In this document: positions 46,077 through 54,750 of the stretch, in pieces | How positions within the stretch are numbered: the stretch's first letter is position 1 | How the letters are laid out: each line of letters opens with the position of its first letter | DNA from: Tetracentron sinense | Taxonomy: Eukaryota > Streptophyta > Magnoliopsida > Trochodendrales > Trochodendraceae | Length of the DNA stretch: 64,000 nucleotides | NCBI GenBank assembly: GCA_015143295.1 | Contig: CM026559.1 | Coordinates: forward strand, 18,304,826 to 18,368,825 | Direction: 5' to 3' | Translations under genes and position numbers: made by a program | The notes under the pieces: generated by a model | What the model was told of the DNA's origin: nothing | Database searches by the model: none | The model's input: the letters and a program-made list of their open reading frames with translations, nothing else

Positions 46077-46219
46077 GTACGCGTAATTAAGATTGTCAAA
46101 GTTCTAGTATTACTATGATATATTATGTGTATCCGTCCTACGTGATGTTTTGCTATGCGTGTATCTATATGTACTAAGCGTGTAGTTTATATTATAACTT
46201 GAGTGGTTATCATTCTCAG
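46077..46219 (+). other. Candidate spliceosomal intron between gag and protease (element B, 143 bp)
   Basis: …GTG TGA G|GTACGCG … TTATCATTCTCAG|GA TCG TTG CTA GTG. Removing it gives VV*GSLLVNEC, matching element A's VVQGTLLVNEC. It is AT-rich, with a branch-like TACTAAG near 46171. Unspliced, Gag would stop at TAA five codons in. Position, phase and length match element A's intron. Confidence 0.72.
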
Positions 46220-46794
46220 GATCGTTGCTAGTGAACGAGTGTCTAGCAAGAGTGTTGATCGACACGGGATCCACTCATTCATTCGTCTCACCTAGTTTTG
46301 CCGAAGGCTTTACGTCCGAGCCGAGTAAGCTACCTCAGGAGTTGTCTATTTCGACTCTACTGGGTAAGTCTATTGAGACAGATAAAGTGTACCTGGGTAG
46401 TGTTGTGCAAGTTATGCAGCACGAGTTGCCAGTCGACTTGATCATTCTGGGATTTCAGGATTGGGATTTCGACGTTATCCTAGGTATGGATTGGCTCTCA
46501 GCTCACCATGGGCACGTGGCGTGTTTCGAAAAGGTGGTGAACTTTAAACTCGTTGGGTTAAATCCAGACATTGCTCATTTTGCAGCTCTCAGTCTCACGA
46601 ATGTTGAAGTACGAGGCTCCACATCCATTCTGGTGGTATGTGAGTATATGGATGTTTTTCCGGAGACCTTATCAGGATTACCTCCTGATCGGGTAATCGA
46701 GCTTGCGATTGAGTTAGCTCCAAGCACGGCGCTGATTTCGAGGGCTCCGTATAGGATGGCCCCTATTGAGCTTAAAGTGTTAAAGGAGCAATTG
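46220..46794 (+). pseudogene. Element B protease and linker to RT
   Basis: LLVNECLARVLIDTGSTHSF carries an intact DTGS catalytic motif (46261-46272), followed by the second half of the fold with VDLIILGFQDWDFDVILGMDWL. The linker has YMDVFPETLSGLPP and APYRMAPIELKVLKEQL, which leads into RT. No stop occurs from the intron to 46806, so this is the best-preserved piece of the element. It would cleave Gag-Pol by aspartic proteolysis. An in-frame TAA at 46804 and a TAG about 20 codons later break it from RT. Confidence 0.9.
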
Positions 46795-47560
46795 GAAGAA
46801 TTGTAAGGCCTTGGTTTCATCTAGCCTAGTGTCTCACATTGGGGAGCTCCAGTGCTCTTCGTGAAGAAAAAGGATGGGTCGATGCGTATGTGTATTGACT
46901 ATAGGCAACTGAACAAAGTCACGATCAAGAATCATTATCCATTGCCTCGGATAAATGACTTGTTTGATAAGTTGAAAGGTGCAAGGTTCTTCTCCAAGAT
47001 TGACCTTCGATGGTTATCATCAGTTGAAGATTAAGAAGGAAGACATTCTGAAGGCGGCATTCAGGACTCGATACGGTCATTACGAGTTTTTGGTGATGTC
47101 TTTTGGTCTGACTAACGCGCCAGCCGCATTCATGGTCTGATGAACCGAGTGTTCAGATCGTCTCTTGATCAGTGTGTGATCGTATTTGTAGATGCTATCC
47201 TCGTGTATTCACAGGCACATGATGATCATATGAGAGATCTCTGCCTTGCATTGCAGACTCTTCGAGAGCATAGGCTTTATGCTAAGTTGAGTAAGTGCGA
47301 GTTCTGGTTAGACAAGGTATCTTTTCTTGGACATGTGGTGTCTGCTGAAGGTATCTCAGTTGATCCTACAAAGATTGAGGCAGTGATGAATTGGGAAAGG
47401 CCAAAGAGTGTTACCGAGATTTGCAGTTTTCTCAGCCTGGTAAGATACTACAGGATGTTCGCGGAGGGGTTTTCCAGTTTATCAGCTTCGCTTACCTACC
47501 TCACAAGAAAGAACACTAAGTTCACTTTGAGTGAAAAGTGCGAGGGAAGTTTCTTGGAGT
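46795..47560 (+). pseudogene. Element B reverse transcriptase (catalytic Asp lost)
   Basis: [20 protein letters not shown] and [20 protein letters not shown] are followed by a two-base loss near 47010, so GYHQLKIK continues in another frame. Another break near 47132 follows [12 protein letters not shown]. The palm motif reads FVDAILVYS (near 47188-47215) where FVDD is expected; the second catalytic Asp is Ala (GCT). [20 protein letters not shown] and a degraded FLSLVRYYRMF connection follow. It is inactive by both frame and residue. Confidence 0.9.
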
Positions 47561-48113
47561 TGAAGAAGAGGCTTACCACAGCCCCTATTCTCGCAGTTCC
47601 GTCTGGGAGCGGTGGTTTTGAAGTCTATAGTGATGCTTCACTGGTTGGACTTGGATGTGTCCTTATGCAGCATAAGCAGGTGGTTGCCTATGCTTCACGT
47701 TAGTTGAAGGAACATGAGTAGAACTACCCCACACACAACTTAGTGCTTGCAGCAATCGTCTTTGCGCTGAAAATAACCTCTATGGGGAAGAGTTCGTTGT
47801 GTTTACAGACCACAAGAGCTTGAAGTATCTCTTCCTCCAGAAGGAGTTGAATATGAGGCAGCGTCGATGGATGGAGTTTATGAAGGACTATGATTGTTCT
47901 ATCCAGTACCATCTGGGTAAGGCTAATGTGGTGGCCGATGCCCTTAGTAGGAAGCCCTACGGGGTTATGGCTCACTTGAGAGTACAAGAGTGGAAGTTGT
48001 TGCATGATATGTGTAATCTAGACACTACTCTCAGGCATGTCACCTACGGGCCGGTGTTGTCCAACATCGCGGTTAGGCCGCACATCTTGAACTGAATCAA
48101 GGAGTTGTAGAAT
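47561..48113 (+). pseudogene. Element B RNase H domain
   Basis: [20 protein letters not shown] carries the first Asp, and VAYASR*LKEHE the Glu region with one TAG. After a frame change, [20 protein letters not shown] and [17 protein letters not shown] end the domain (about 47799-47960). [15 protein letters not shown] continues toward integrase. The motifs are close to element A's. The frame change near 47770 and the stop at 47702 show decay. Confidence 0.88.
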
Positions 48114-49511
48114 TCAGATACTAAGTTGCTTGCTTACCGAGACAAGTTGGTTAGTAGTGACAGTCAGGAGTTTGCTTTTGATGGTAATGGTGCTATGACA
48201 TTCATAGGCCGATTGTGTGTTCCAGCTGATACAGCGTTGAGGGGTGAGAATTTGGACAAGGCTCACTGATCCATGTACACGGTACATCCTGGAGGTACCA
48301 AGATGTATCACAATCTCAAGAGGCACTACTGGTGGCGAAACATAAAGAGGGAAGTCGCCGAGTATGTTTCTAGATGTTTGGTGTGCCAGCAGGTGAAGGT
48401 CGAGTATCAGAGGCCGGCAGGTCTTTTACAGTCCCTCCCTATTTTGGAATGGAAATGGGAGAATATCTCGATGGATTTCATCGTGGGTTTACCGCGGACG
48501 GCGAAAGGCTCAGATGGTATTTGAGTGATTGTAGATAGATTGACTAAGTCTGCACATTTTCTTCCGTATCAGACTACTTTTAGTTCTAATCAGTTGGCGG
48601 CTTTGTATGTCAAGGAGGTGGTTCGATTGCACGGTGTGCTGGTTTCCATTATGTCTGATTGAGATCCTAGGTTTACTTCCAGGTTCTGGAAGACTTTTTA
48701 GGATGCTATGGGTTCTCGTTTAGATTTTAGCACCGCCTTCCATCCCCAAACCGATGAGCAGACTGAACGGGTGAACTAGGTTATGGAGGATATGCTCCGA
48801 ACTTGTATGCTGGACTTTCAAGGAAGTTAGGAAGAACACTTGCCATTGGTTGAGTTCGCCTACAACAACAGTTACCAAGCAAGCATCCAAATGACACCTT
48901 TTGAAGCTCTGTATGGTCAGAGTTGTAGATCACTGCTATATTGGGATGAGGTTGGTGAGAGAAAGGTCCTCGGTCCTGAATTGATTGAGCAGACTGTAGA
49001 AAGGGTCAAGGTAATCAGGGATCAATTGAAAACTGCTCAAGATAGGCAGAAGAGCTATGCGCACACTCGCCGCAGAGATTTGGAATTCCAAGTTGGGGAT
49101 CGAGTCTTTGTGAAGATTTCTCCGAGTCGAGGAATCATGCGATTCGGGAACAAAGAAAAGCTCAGCCCTAGGTACGTGGGGTCATTTGAGATCATCACTC
49201 GGGTTGGTGAGGTTGCTTACAGGGTAGCAATACCGCCTCACATGGCGGCGGTCCATAATGTATTTCACGTTTCTATACTTAGGAAGTACATTCCGGATCC
49301 GTCACACGTTATTGCTCTTGATCCTATGGAAATTCGAGAGGGTCTCACTTTGGTTGAGCAACCAGTTCAGATCTTGGATCGTCGAGATCAAGTCTTGCGT
49401 ACCAAGACTATCCCTTTAGTCCTTGTGAAGTGGCAGCATCATTCCAAGGAAGAAGCTACGTGGGAGCAAGAAGCCGAAGTGAAGGAAAAGTACCCTCACT
49501 TGTTTGGGTAG
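48114..49511 (+). pseudogene. Element B integrase with C-terminal chromodomain-like tail
   Basis: The zinc-binding region YTVHPGGTKMYHNLKRHYWW…CLVCQQVK (48273-48400) is followed by [16 protein letters not shown] (first Asp), then a stop. SD*DPRFTSRFWKTF has TGA for the Arg codon next to the second Asp. HPQTDEQTERVN, YNNSYQASIQMTPFEALYG and GNKEKLSPRYVGSFEIITRV follow. The end RTKTIPLVLVKWQHHSKEEA…TWEQEAEVKEKYPHLFG* is a complete chromodomain-like tail (stop at 49509-49511). At least seven stops are present. Best alignment is to element A. Confidence 0.9.
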
Positions 49512-49587
49512 TTTTCTTTGTTGGATTGTATGTATTTTGTTATTGTTATGTTTTTGGTATCGTTCTAATTTCGAGGACGAAATTCTT

Positions 49588-49602
49588 GTAAGGGGGGAGG
49601 GA
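49588..49602 (+). promoter_or_regulatory. Polypurine tract of element B
   Basis: GTAAGGGGGGAGGGA directly before the LTR start TGTAGAGCCC, preceded by TTTCGAGGACGAAATTCT, the sequence usual before the tract in Tekay/Del-type elements. Confidence 0.88.
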
Positions 49603-51453
49603 TGTAGAGCCCTGAATCCATGTTTCACTAAGTGGTGAACAGTGTTCAAGGTAGTCTTGTAAACTAGTGGGTGTTATACTAATGGAAAGGTTTGGATGTT
49701 TGGCATGAATGTTTTAATAGGTCTATATAGGCTTAAAGAGTATGTATTAAGCATTAAAGAGTGTTAGAATTGGATTGGAGAAGATTCAAGTAGTGGAAAC
49801 AAGGTTTTACAGGAAAACAGGGGATCACCAATTGTTCGGTGCTATCCTCCGATCGACCAGTCCTCTACCGATCGATCGGTAGCTATCGACTGGTTAACTT
49901 TTTTGTATGGAAAAAATTTCAGAGAGGGTGTTTTCAATCGATTGACCGGTTGAAACCACCGATCGACCTGGTTAGCCACTGATCGCTCGGTCGGTGCCAC
50001 CGATTGATCGGTCATATGCAGATTTTCTTCATTAAGGGTGTTTAAGACTTTAGCCACTACCCCTTTCCTATATAAAGGCTTGTTCGTGCCTTAGGGTTTC
50101 AGAAACCCTTAGTGCATTGTTTTTGAAGGATTTTGAGAGGAGAAGAAGAAGAAGAACTAGGTGTTGTTCAAGCTTGAATGAAGATCAAGTCCTTCCATTC
50201 CTTTTGGTGTTTCTCTACCAAGAACTCAAGGTTCTTGCTTGTTTAAGCTTTTGGGAATCAAGGTCATTGATTTCACCAAGGTAGATACACTCTACTACCA
50301 ATCTTGCAATACTACTAATTACCTTGTGATGTTCTTCTCATTCTATATGTATACCTCTTAATTTATTGTTGGTATGAAGGATGGTCTATATGCTTGAATG
50401 TAAGATACTATTATGATGCACTCTAAGTGTCTGATGTAATGCCTCTAAGAGTTTTTATGTGTCAAAATATGCTAGCACTCTTGTATGCTCATATGTTCGC
50501 ATGTCTCGCATGAACTGATGTTTTCTATGGATTTCCTCAATGTTATGAAAAGGGTTTTCAAACAAATGATTTGTAAGGAATGATTCTAAATAACTCCATG
50601 GTTTGTCTAAGATCGGTTCACAAGCTCTAAGCATCATGATACACCCTCACAAGAAGCTCTATGATAATCTCTAAGATCTTCTCACAAGCTCTAAGGATCA
50701 TAAATGAAGTGTTCTAAGATCTCTATGGTATTGGCTCTATGGTATTGCTCTATGGTATCTCTACGTCTCTACGGATCATAAATGACTCTAAGTAACTCCA
50801 TGAACTCATAAGACTATGATTATCGCTTGACTCACATGGAATTGGTTTTGGTTTTCGGATTTCCTCACATGTGCTATATCATGGTTTCCACACTTTGACA
50901 TGTCTTAAAGGTTTCATTCTTCATGAGTTGTATGCTCTATGCTTATTGCTTTATTGTTATTAGTTTGTATACGCTGAGTATTCCACGCTCAGTCAATATT
51001 TGTTATCATCGGCAAGTCCTTGGGCTCCTTTTGATCTGTGTGGCACGGAGCCTTGGGTAGAGGAAGAGTACTTCGACCTGGAGCCCTTCATGAACCACTA
51101 CCATGATGGTGGTCCGTTAGATAGGTGTCGAGACTTCGACTTTTCTTGATCCACTTATATTGGATACTATACTTTGTTAAGTGAGAGTGGGACTTGTCCA
51201 CTCCACCGTTTGGATTCTCACATATGTATATTTTGGTTGGTTCCTACTTGGACCAAGTTATAGGAGTATTTGCCTTACTTCCACTATGTTTAGTGTTTTT
51301 GTTTCCGCTGTGCATTGTACATCGTTTTTGCTATGTATGTTCAGGTACTGTGACAGGTTTCCATGTGTGCCTTATGTATTATATCGAAGGTATGATACGG
51401 CGGTAACGAGTCAAGGTATCCCAAATTCCTAGGGGGTATTTTGGGTCGCGACA
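49603..51453 (+). repeat. 3' LTR of element B (1851 bp)
   Basis: TGTAGAGCCCTGAATCC…GGGTCGCGACA. Palindrome cluster 49825-50020, TATA CCTATATAAAGG (50067), donor-like CAAG|GTAGATAC (50281), hairpin 1 (GCTGAG/CTCAGT) and the micro-ORF. Its right edge joins element C's integrase. Confidence 0.93.
51015..51149 (+). CDS. Conserved LTR micro-ORF, copy B-3' (45 codons)
   Basis: SPWAPFDLCG, TEPWVEEEYFDLEP, LDRCRDFDFS, stop. Same length as the other B copies. The acceptor-like CAG|GT has become CAAG|T, and hairpin 2's 5' arm is decayed, but the frame is open. Confidence 0.47.
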   Translation, partial: SPWAPFDLCGTEPWVEEEYFDLEPFMNHYHDGGPLDRCRDFDFS

Positions 51454-52540
51454 TGTACCCTTTGGAAATCTTTCCTTGATCAAGTAAGCCATCACCAAAT
51501 CTCCTTCTTCGAACTCAACTTGTTGTCTTCGAGAATCATAAGCTTCTTTGTAGCGGTTGTTAGTTTGTTGAAGTTGGGCTTTTACTTGTTCTTGCACCTC
51601 TTTGATATGGTTAGCAAATTCTTCCGCTTCCATGGTAATTCTACTTGGGTTGGGGATGGATACCCGGTCCATGATATGACTTGGATTTCTCCTATAAACA
51701 ACTTCAAATAGGGTCTTTTGTGTGGAACGACACTTGGAGTTGTTGTAGGCAAATTCGGCTTGCGGTAAAATGAAGTCCCATTGCTTTGGATGGTCACTTG
51801 CAAGGCACCGAAGAAGATTTCCTAGAGACCGGTTTGCAACTTCAGTTTGTCCATCAGTTTGTGGATGATAGTCACTTGAGAATTGGAGTTGAGTGCCAAT
51901 GAGCTTCCACAAGGTAAGCCAAAAGTGGCTCATAAATCTTGTGTCTCGATCCGATGTAATGGTCCTTGGCACACCATGAAATCAGACTACTTCCTTAAAA
52001 AAAAGGTTAGCGATATGTGAAGCATCGGACGTATTTTTGCATGTGATGAAGTGCACCATCTTCGAAAACCTATCAACAACAAAAATTGAGTCAAAACCGC
52101 GTTGAGTTTTTGGTAATCCAAGAACAAAGTCCATACTAATATCTTCCCATGGATTATTGGGGATTGGTAAGGGTTGATAAAGTCCACAATTTTGTGTTCT
52201 ACCCTTGGCCTTTTGACATATCATGCAATTTTGGACATACCGCTCCACATCGTGATTTAGTTTGGGCCAAAAGTAACGGTCACGGACCAAGGCTATGGTC
52301 TTATCCCTACCAAAATTTCCTCCTAAGCCACCACCATATAGCTCGGATATAATGTGTTCCCTTAGAGATCCTTGGGGGATGCAAAGTTGATTTCCTTTGA
52401 AAAGATAATCTTCCACAATTGTAAAATGATCATTTTGCCCATTTTTGTATTCTTCCCTAATCTTACCAAAACATGGGTCGGTCTCATAATTTTCTGGTAA
52501 AAGGTCAAACCCAATGACCTTAAAAGTCATTGTCCTAAGA
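51454..52540 (-). pseudogene. Element C integrase, C-terminally truncated
   Basis: [19 protein letters not shown]…CMICQKAKG is the zinc-binding region (one His replaced, HGGGLGGHFG-type motif changed to [10 protein letters not shown]). The core has [20 protein letters not shown] (first Asp), then a one-base break and stop near 51985, then SDRDTRFMSHFW (second Asp), HPQTDGQTEVANRSLGNLLR and FAYNNSKCRSTQKTLFE (Glu region changed). The protein breaks at KERFPKGT where element B's LTR begins, and the remaining listed residues are LTR sequence. The chromodomain region is therefore lost. Confidence 0.88.
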
Positions 52541-53030
52541 AGACAAAGCTTTCAACTAAGTTCATAAGCTACTTTATTCATTGCACCAGATTTGTGGCGG
52601 ATCACAAAGTCATATTGCTGTAAATTAGAGACCCACTTAACATTTCTAGCATTAAGTCTCTTTTGGGCATTAAGGAAATGAAGGGCCTCATGATCAGAGT
52701 ATAATACAAACTCCTTATGAATTAAGTAGTGACGCCAAAACCTTAAGGCCTGTACCACAGCATAAAACTTGAGGTCATAAGTAGAGTAACGCATCCTAGC
52801 ATTATTAAGTTTCTCACTAAAGTAGGCGTTGGGTGTCCCTTTTGGCTTAAGACGCCCCCAATCCCTATGTGGGATGCATCACACTCTACTTCAAATACCT
52901 CCTCAAAATTACGTAAAGCAAGTATGGGTGCTTCAACCAATTTTTGTTTAATTAAATTAAAACTTTCTTCAGCCTCTTGAGTCCAAACAAACTCCTTGGA
53001 TTTTAAGCAATTGGTCATGGGGGCAACGAC
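52541..53030 (-). pseudogene. Element C RNase H domain
   Basis: [20 protein letters not shown] links RT to RNase [17 protein letters not shown] holds the first Asp, then a frame change near 52845 leads to [20 protein letters not shown] with the Tyr/Asp region and YSDHEALHFLNAQKRLNARN. The end reads RHKSGAMNKVAYELS, a decayed form of the usual NKVADALSR. Motif spacing is normal. Frame changes and the altered ADALS ending show it is inactive. Confidence 0.85.
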
Positions 53031-53830
53031 GGTGCTAAAATTCTTGATGAATCACTGGTAGAATGTTGCCAATCCATGAAAGCTTCACACTTCGGTGAAT
53101 GATCTTGGAGCTGGCCATTCTACAATGGCTTTAACCTTACCTTCATCTACTTTGATACCTTGTGATGAGACAACGTAACCCAAGAAGGTTACACTCTCAA
53201 CCATGAATGAGCACTTCTTATGATTAACATAAAGCTTTTCCTTTCGCAAAACTTACAAAACTTGACGTACATGATTAATATGTTCATCACAAGAAGAGCT
53301 AAATATAAGAATATCATCAAAATATACAACCACAAATTTTCCAATAAATGATTTGAGCGTTTGGGTCATAAGTCTCATGAAGGTGCTAGGTGCATCTGAT
53401 AGTCCGAATGGCATTACAAGCCACTCATAAAGTCCTTCACGGGTTTTAAAGGCGGTTTTCCACTCATCGCCTGCTTGGATCTGAATTTGGTGGTACTCAC
53501 TTCTAAGGTCAATTTTAGAAAATATTTTTACACCATGTACCTATCAAATAAATCATCAAGTCGAGGTATGGGAAATCTATATTTCACCATAATTTTGTTG
53601 ATGGCCTGACTATCAACACACATCCTCCAACTCCCATCTTTCTTAGGAGTAAGAAGAGCTGGCACCGCACATGGGCTTAGGCTTTCTTGAATGAGTCCTT
53701 TCTTTAACAAACCCTCTACTTGTCTTTGGAGTTCAGCATGTTCCATTGGACTCATTCTATAATGTGGTAAGTTAGGCAAGGTGGCACCCGGAGCCAAATC
53801 AATTCAGTGTTGGATGTCACGCATTGGTGG
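53031..53830 (-). pseudogene. Element C reverse transcriptase
   Basis: The minus strand shows [20 protein letters not shown], then [20 protein letters not shown] and [12 protein letters not shown] before a break near 53530. [24 protein letters not shown] sequence is present at 53460-53390, and the catalytic [10 protein letters not shown] motif is readable near 53330-53300. LYVNHKKCSF and VSSQGIKVDEGKVKAI follow around 53230-53140, with stops. The catalytic Asp pair is kept, but at least three frame changes break the gene. It belongs to Ty3/gypsy RT and is distinct from elements A and B. Confidence 0.83.
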
Positions 53831-54380
53831 TAAGCCATCCGGTAACTCTTCTGGAGTGATGTCGGAGAATTCATTTAAGATTTCTATCATGCAACTAGGT
53901 ACTTCATTCTTTTCCTCTTGAATAACTTCCCGACCAATGAGAGCATAAGCTAAAGAGGTCTCCCTATAAGACTTTTGAAAAGATTTTAAAGTCAAAAGAT
54001 TGGTCTTTTCCTCTTTAGGAGCTTGAGAAGTCATTTATTTGAGAGGAGTCAAAGTATACTTTACCCCACCAAGAGAAAGGGTATAAGTATGTTTTTCTCC
54101 ATTATGATGTATTTTTCGATCGAATTTCCATGGACGCCCAAGCAATAAATGACATGCATCTATTGGTAAAACATCAAACCAAATTTCATCACAATATTTT
54201 CCAATTGAAAACTTAATCAAACATCTTTTATTAATTGGAACTTCACTTCCCTTTTTAAACCAAGAGATGCTATATGGGTTTGGATGAGGCTCACATTTCA
54301 AATTTAATTTTCAACCATGCTATTTGCAACCATATTTTCACAACTACCCGAATCAATTAAAACCAAGCATTTTCGACCAT
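53831..54380 (-). pseudogene. Element C protease and linker
   Basis: The protease active site is in CLVLIDSGSCENMVANSMVE (near 54375-54310, DSG intact). After a break, the second half has EVPINKRCLIKFSIGKYCDE, WFDVLPIDACHLLLGRPWKF and TYTLSLGGVKYTLTPLK (54301-54035). The linker (54034-53804) has EILNEFSDITPEELPDGLPP, the usual entry to RT. A stop falls between protease and linker. This aspartic protease would process Gag-Pol. Confidence 0.85.
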
Positions 54381-54750
54381 AGGAAGTACAATAAGTATGA
54401 AAAATATTATTTCTCAGCCATTGGTCATCTTCTAAACTTTTTGGGGCGGATAAAACCCTCCTTATAACAAGGCTTTCCGCTCCACTATTGGGGTCACATA
54501 ATTCTTGAGGTTCTTCATCCTCATCATTAGTGCCATAGATAATGTCTCCATCATCTACATCATCAATTAAGTTCAAACGGTGTTCACTATTTTTCTTAGG
54601 ACATTCATAAGCAAGATGTCCCCTTTCCCCACACTGAAAACAACCGGGATTCGGTCCACTTGTTCGGGTCTTCTCATGTGATGTGGGTACAAGAGTCTTA
54701 GGACCGGTGGGTTGTGTAACCCACTTATCTTTAGGTGTTCCAATACGGGT
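54381..54750 (-). pseudogene. Element C gag C-terminus with zinc knuckle
   Basis: The CX2CX4HX4C knuckle CFQCGERGHLAYEC lies near 54645-54600, preceded by a Pro/Thr/Ser-rich stretch and followed by an acidic linker (DDVDDGDIIYGTNDEDEEPQ). The apparent start codon belongs to the inserted solo LTR D. The true upstream gag resumes at 57567 after the CGGGT duplication (…RRFERST then RIGTPK). The knuckle binds genomic RNA in the particle. Confidence 0.87.

Larger units (their letters stand above)
43613..51453 (+). mobile_element. Element B: Tekay-like gypsy retrotransposon, 5'-truncated
   Basis: Truncated 5' LTR (43613-44419), degenerate primer site, gag, intron, protease, RT, RNase H, integrase with chromodomain-like tail, polypurine tract, complete 3' LTR (49603-51453). 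The first about 1.04 kb of the 5' LTR is missing and the sequence left of 43613 is unrelated, so no target duplication can be seen. On the right it abuts element C's integrase. Numerous stops and frameshifts occur, and RT FVDD is FVDA. Confidence 0.92.
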
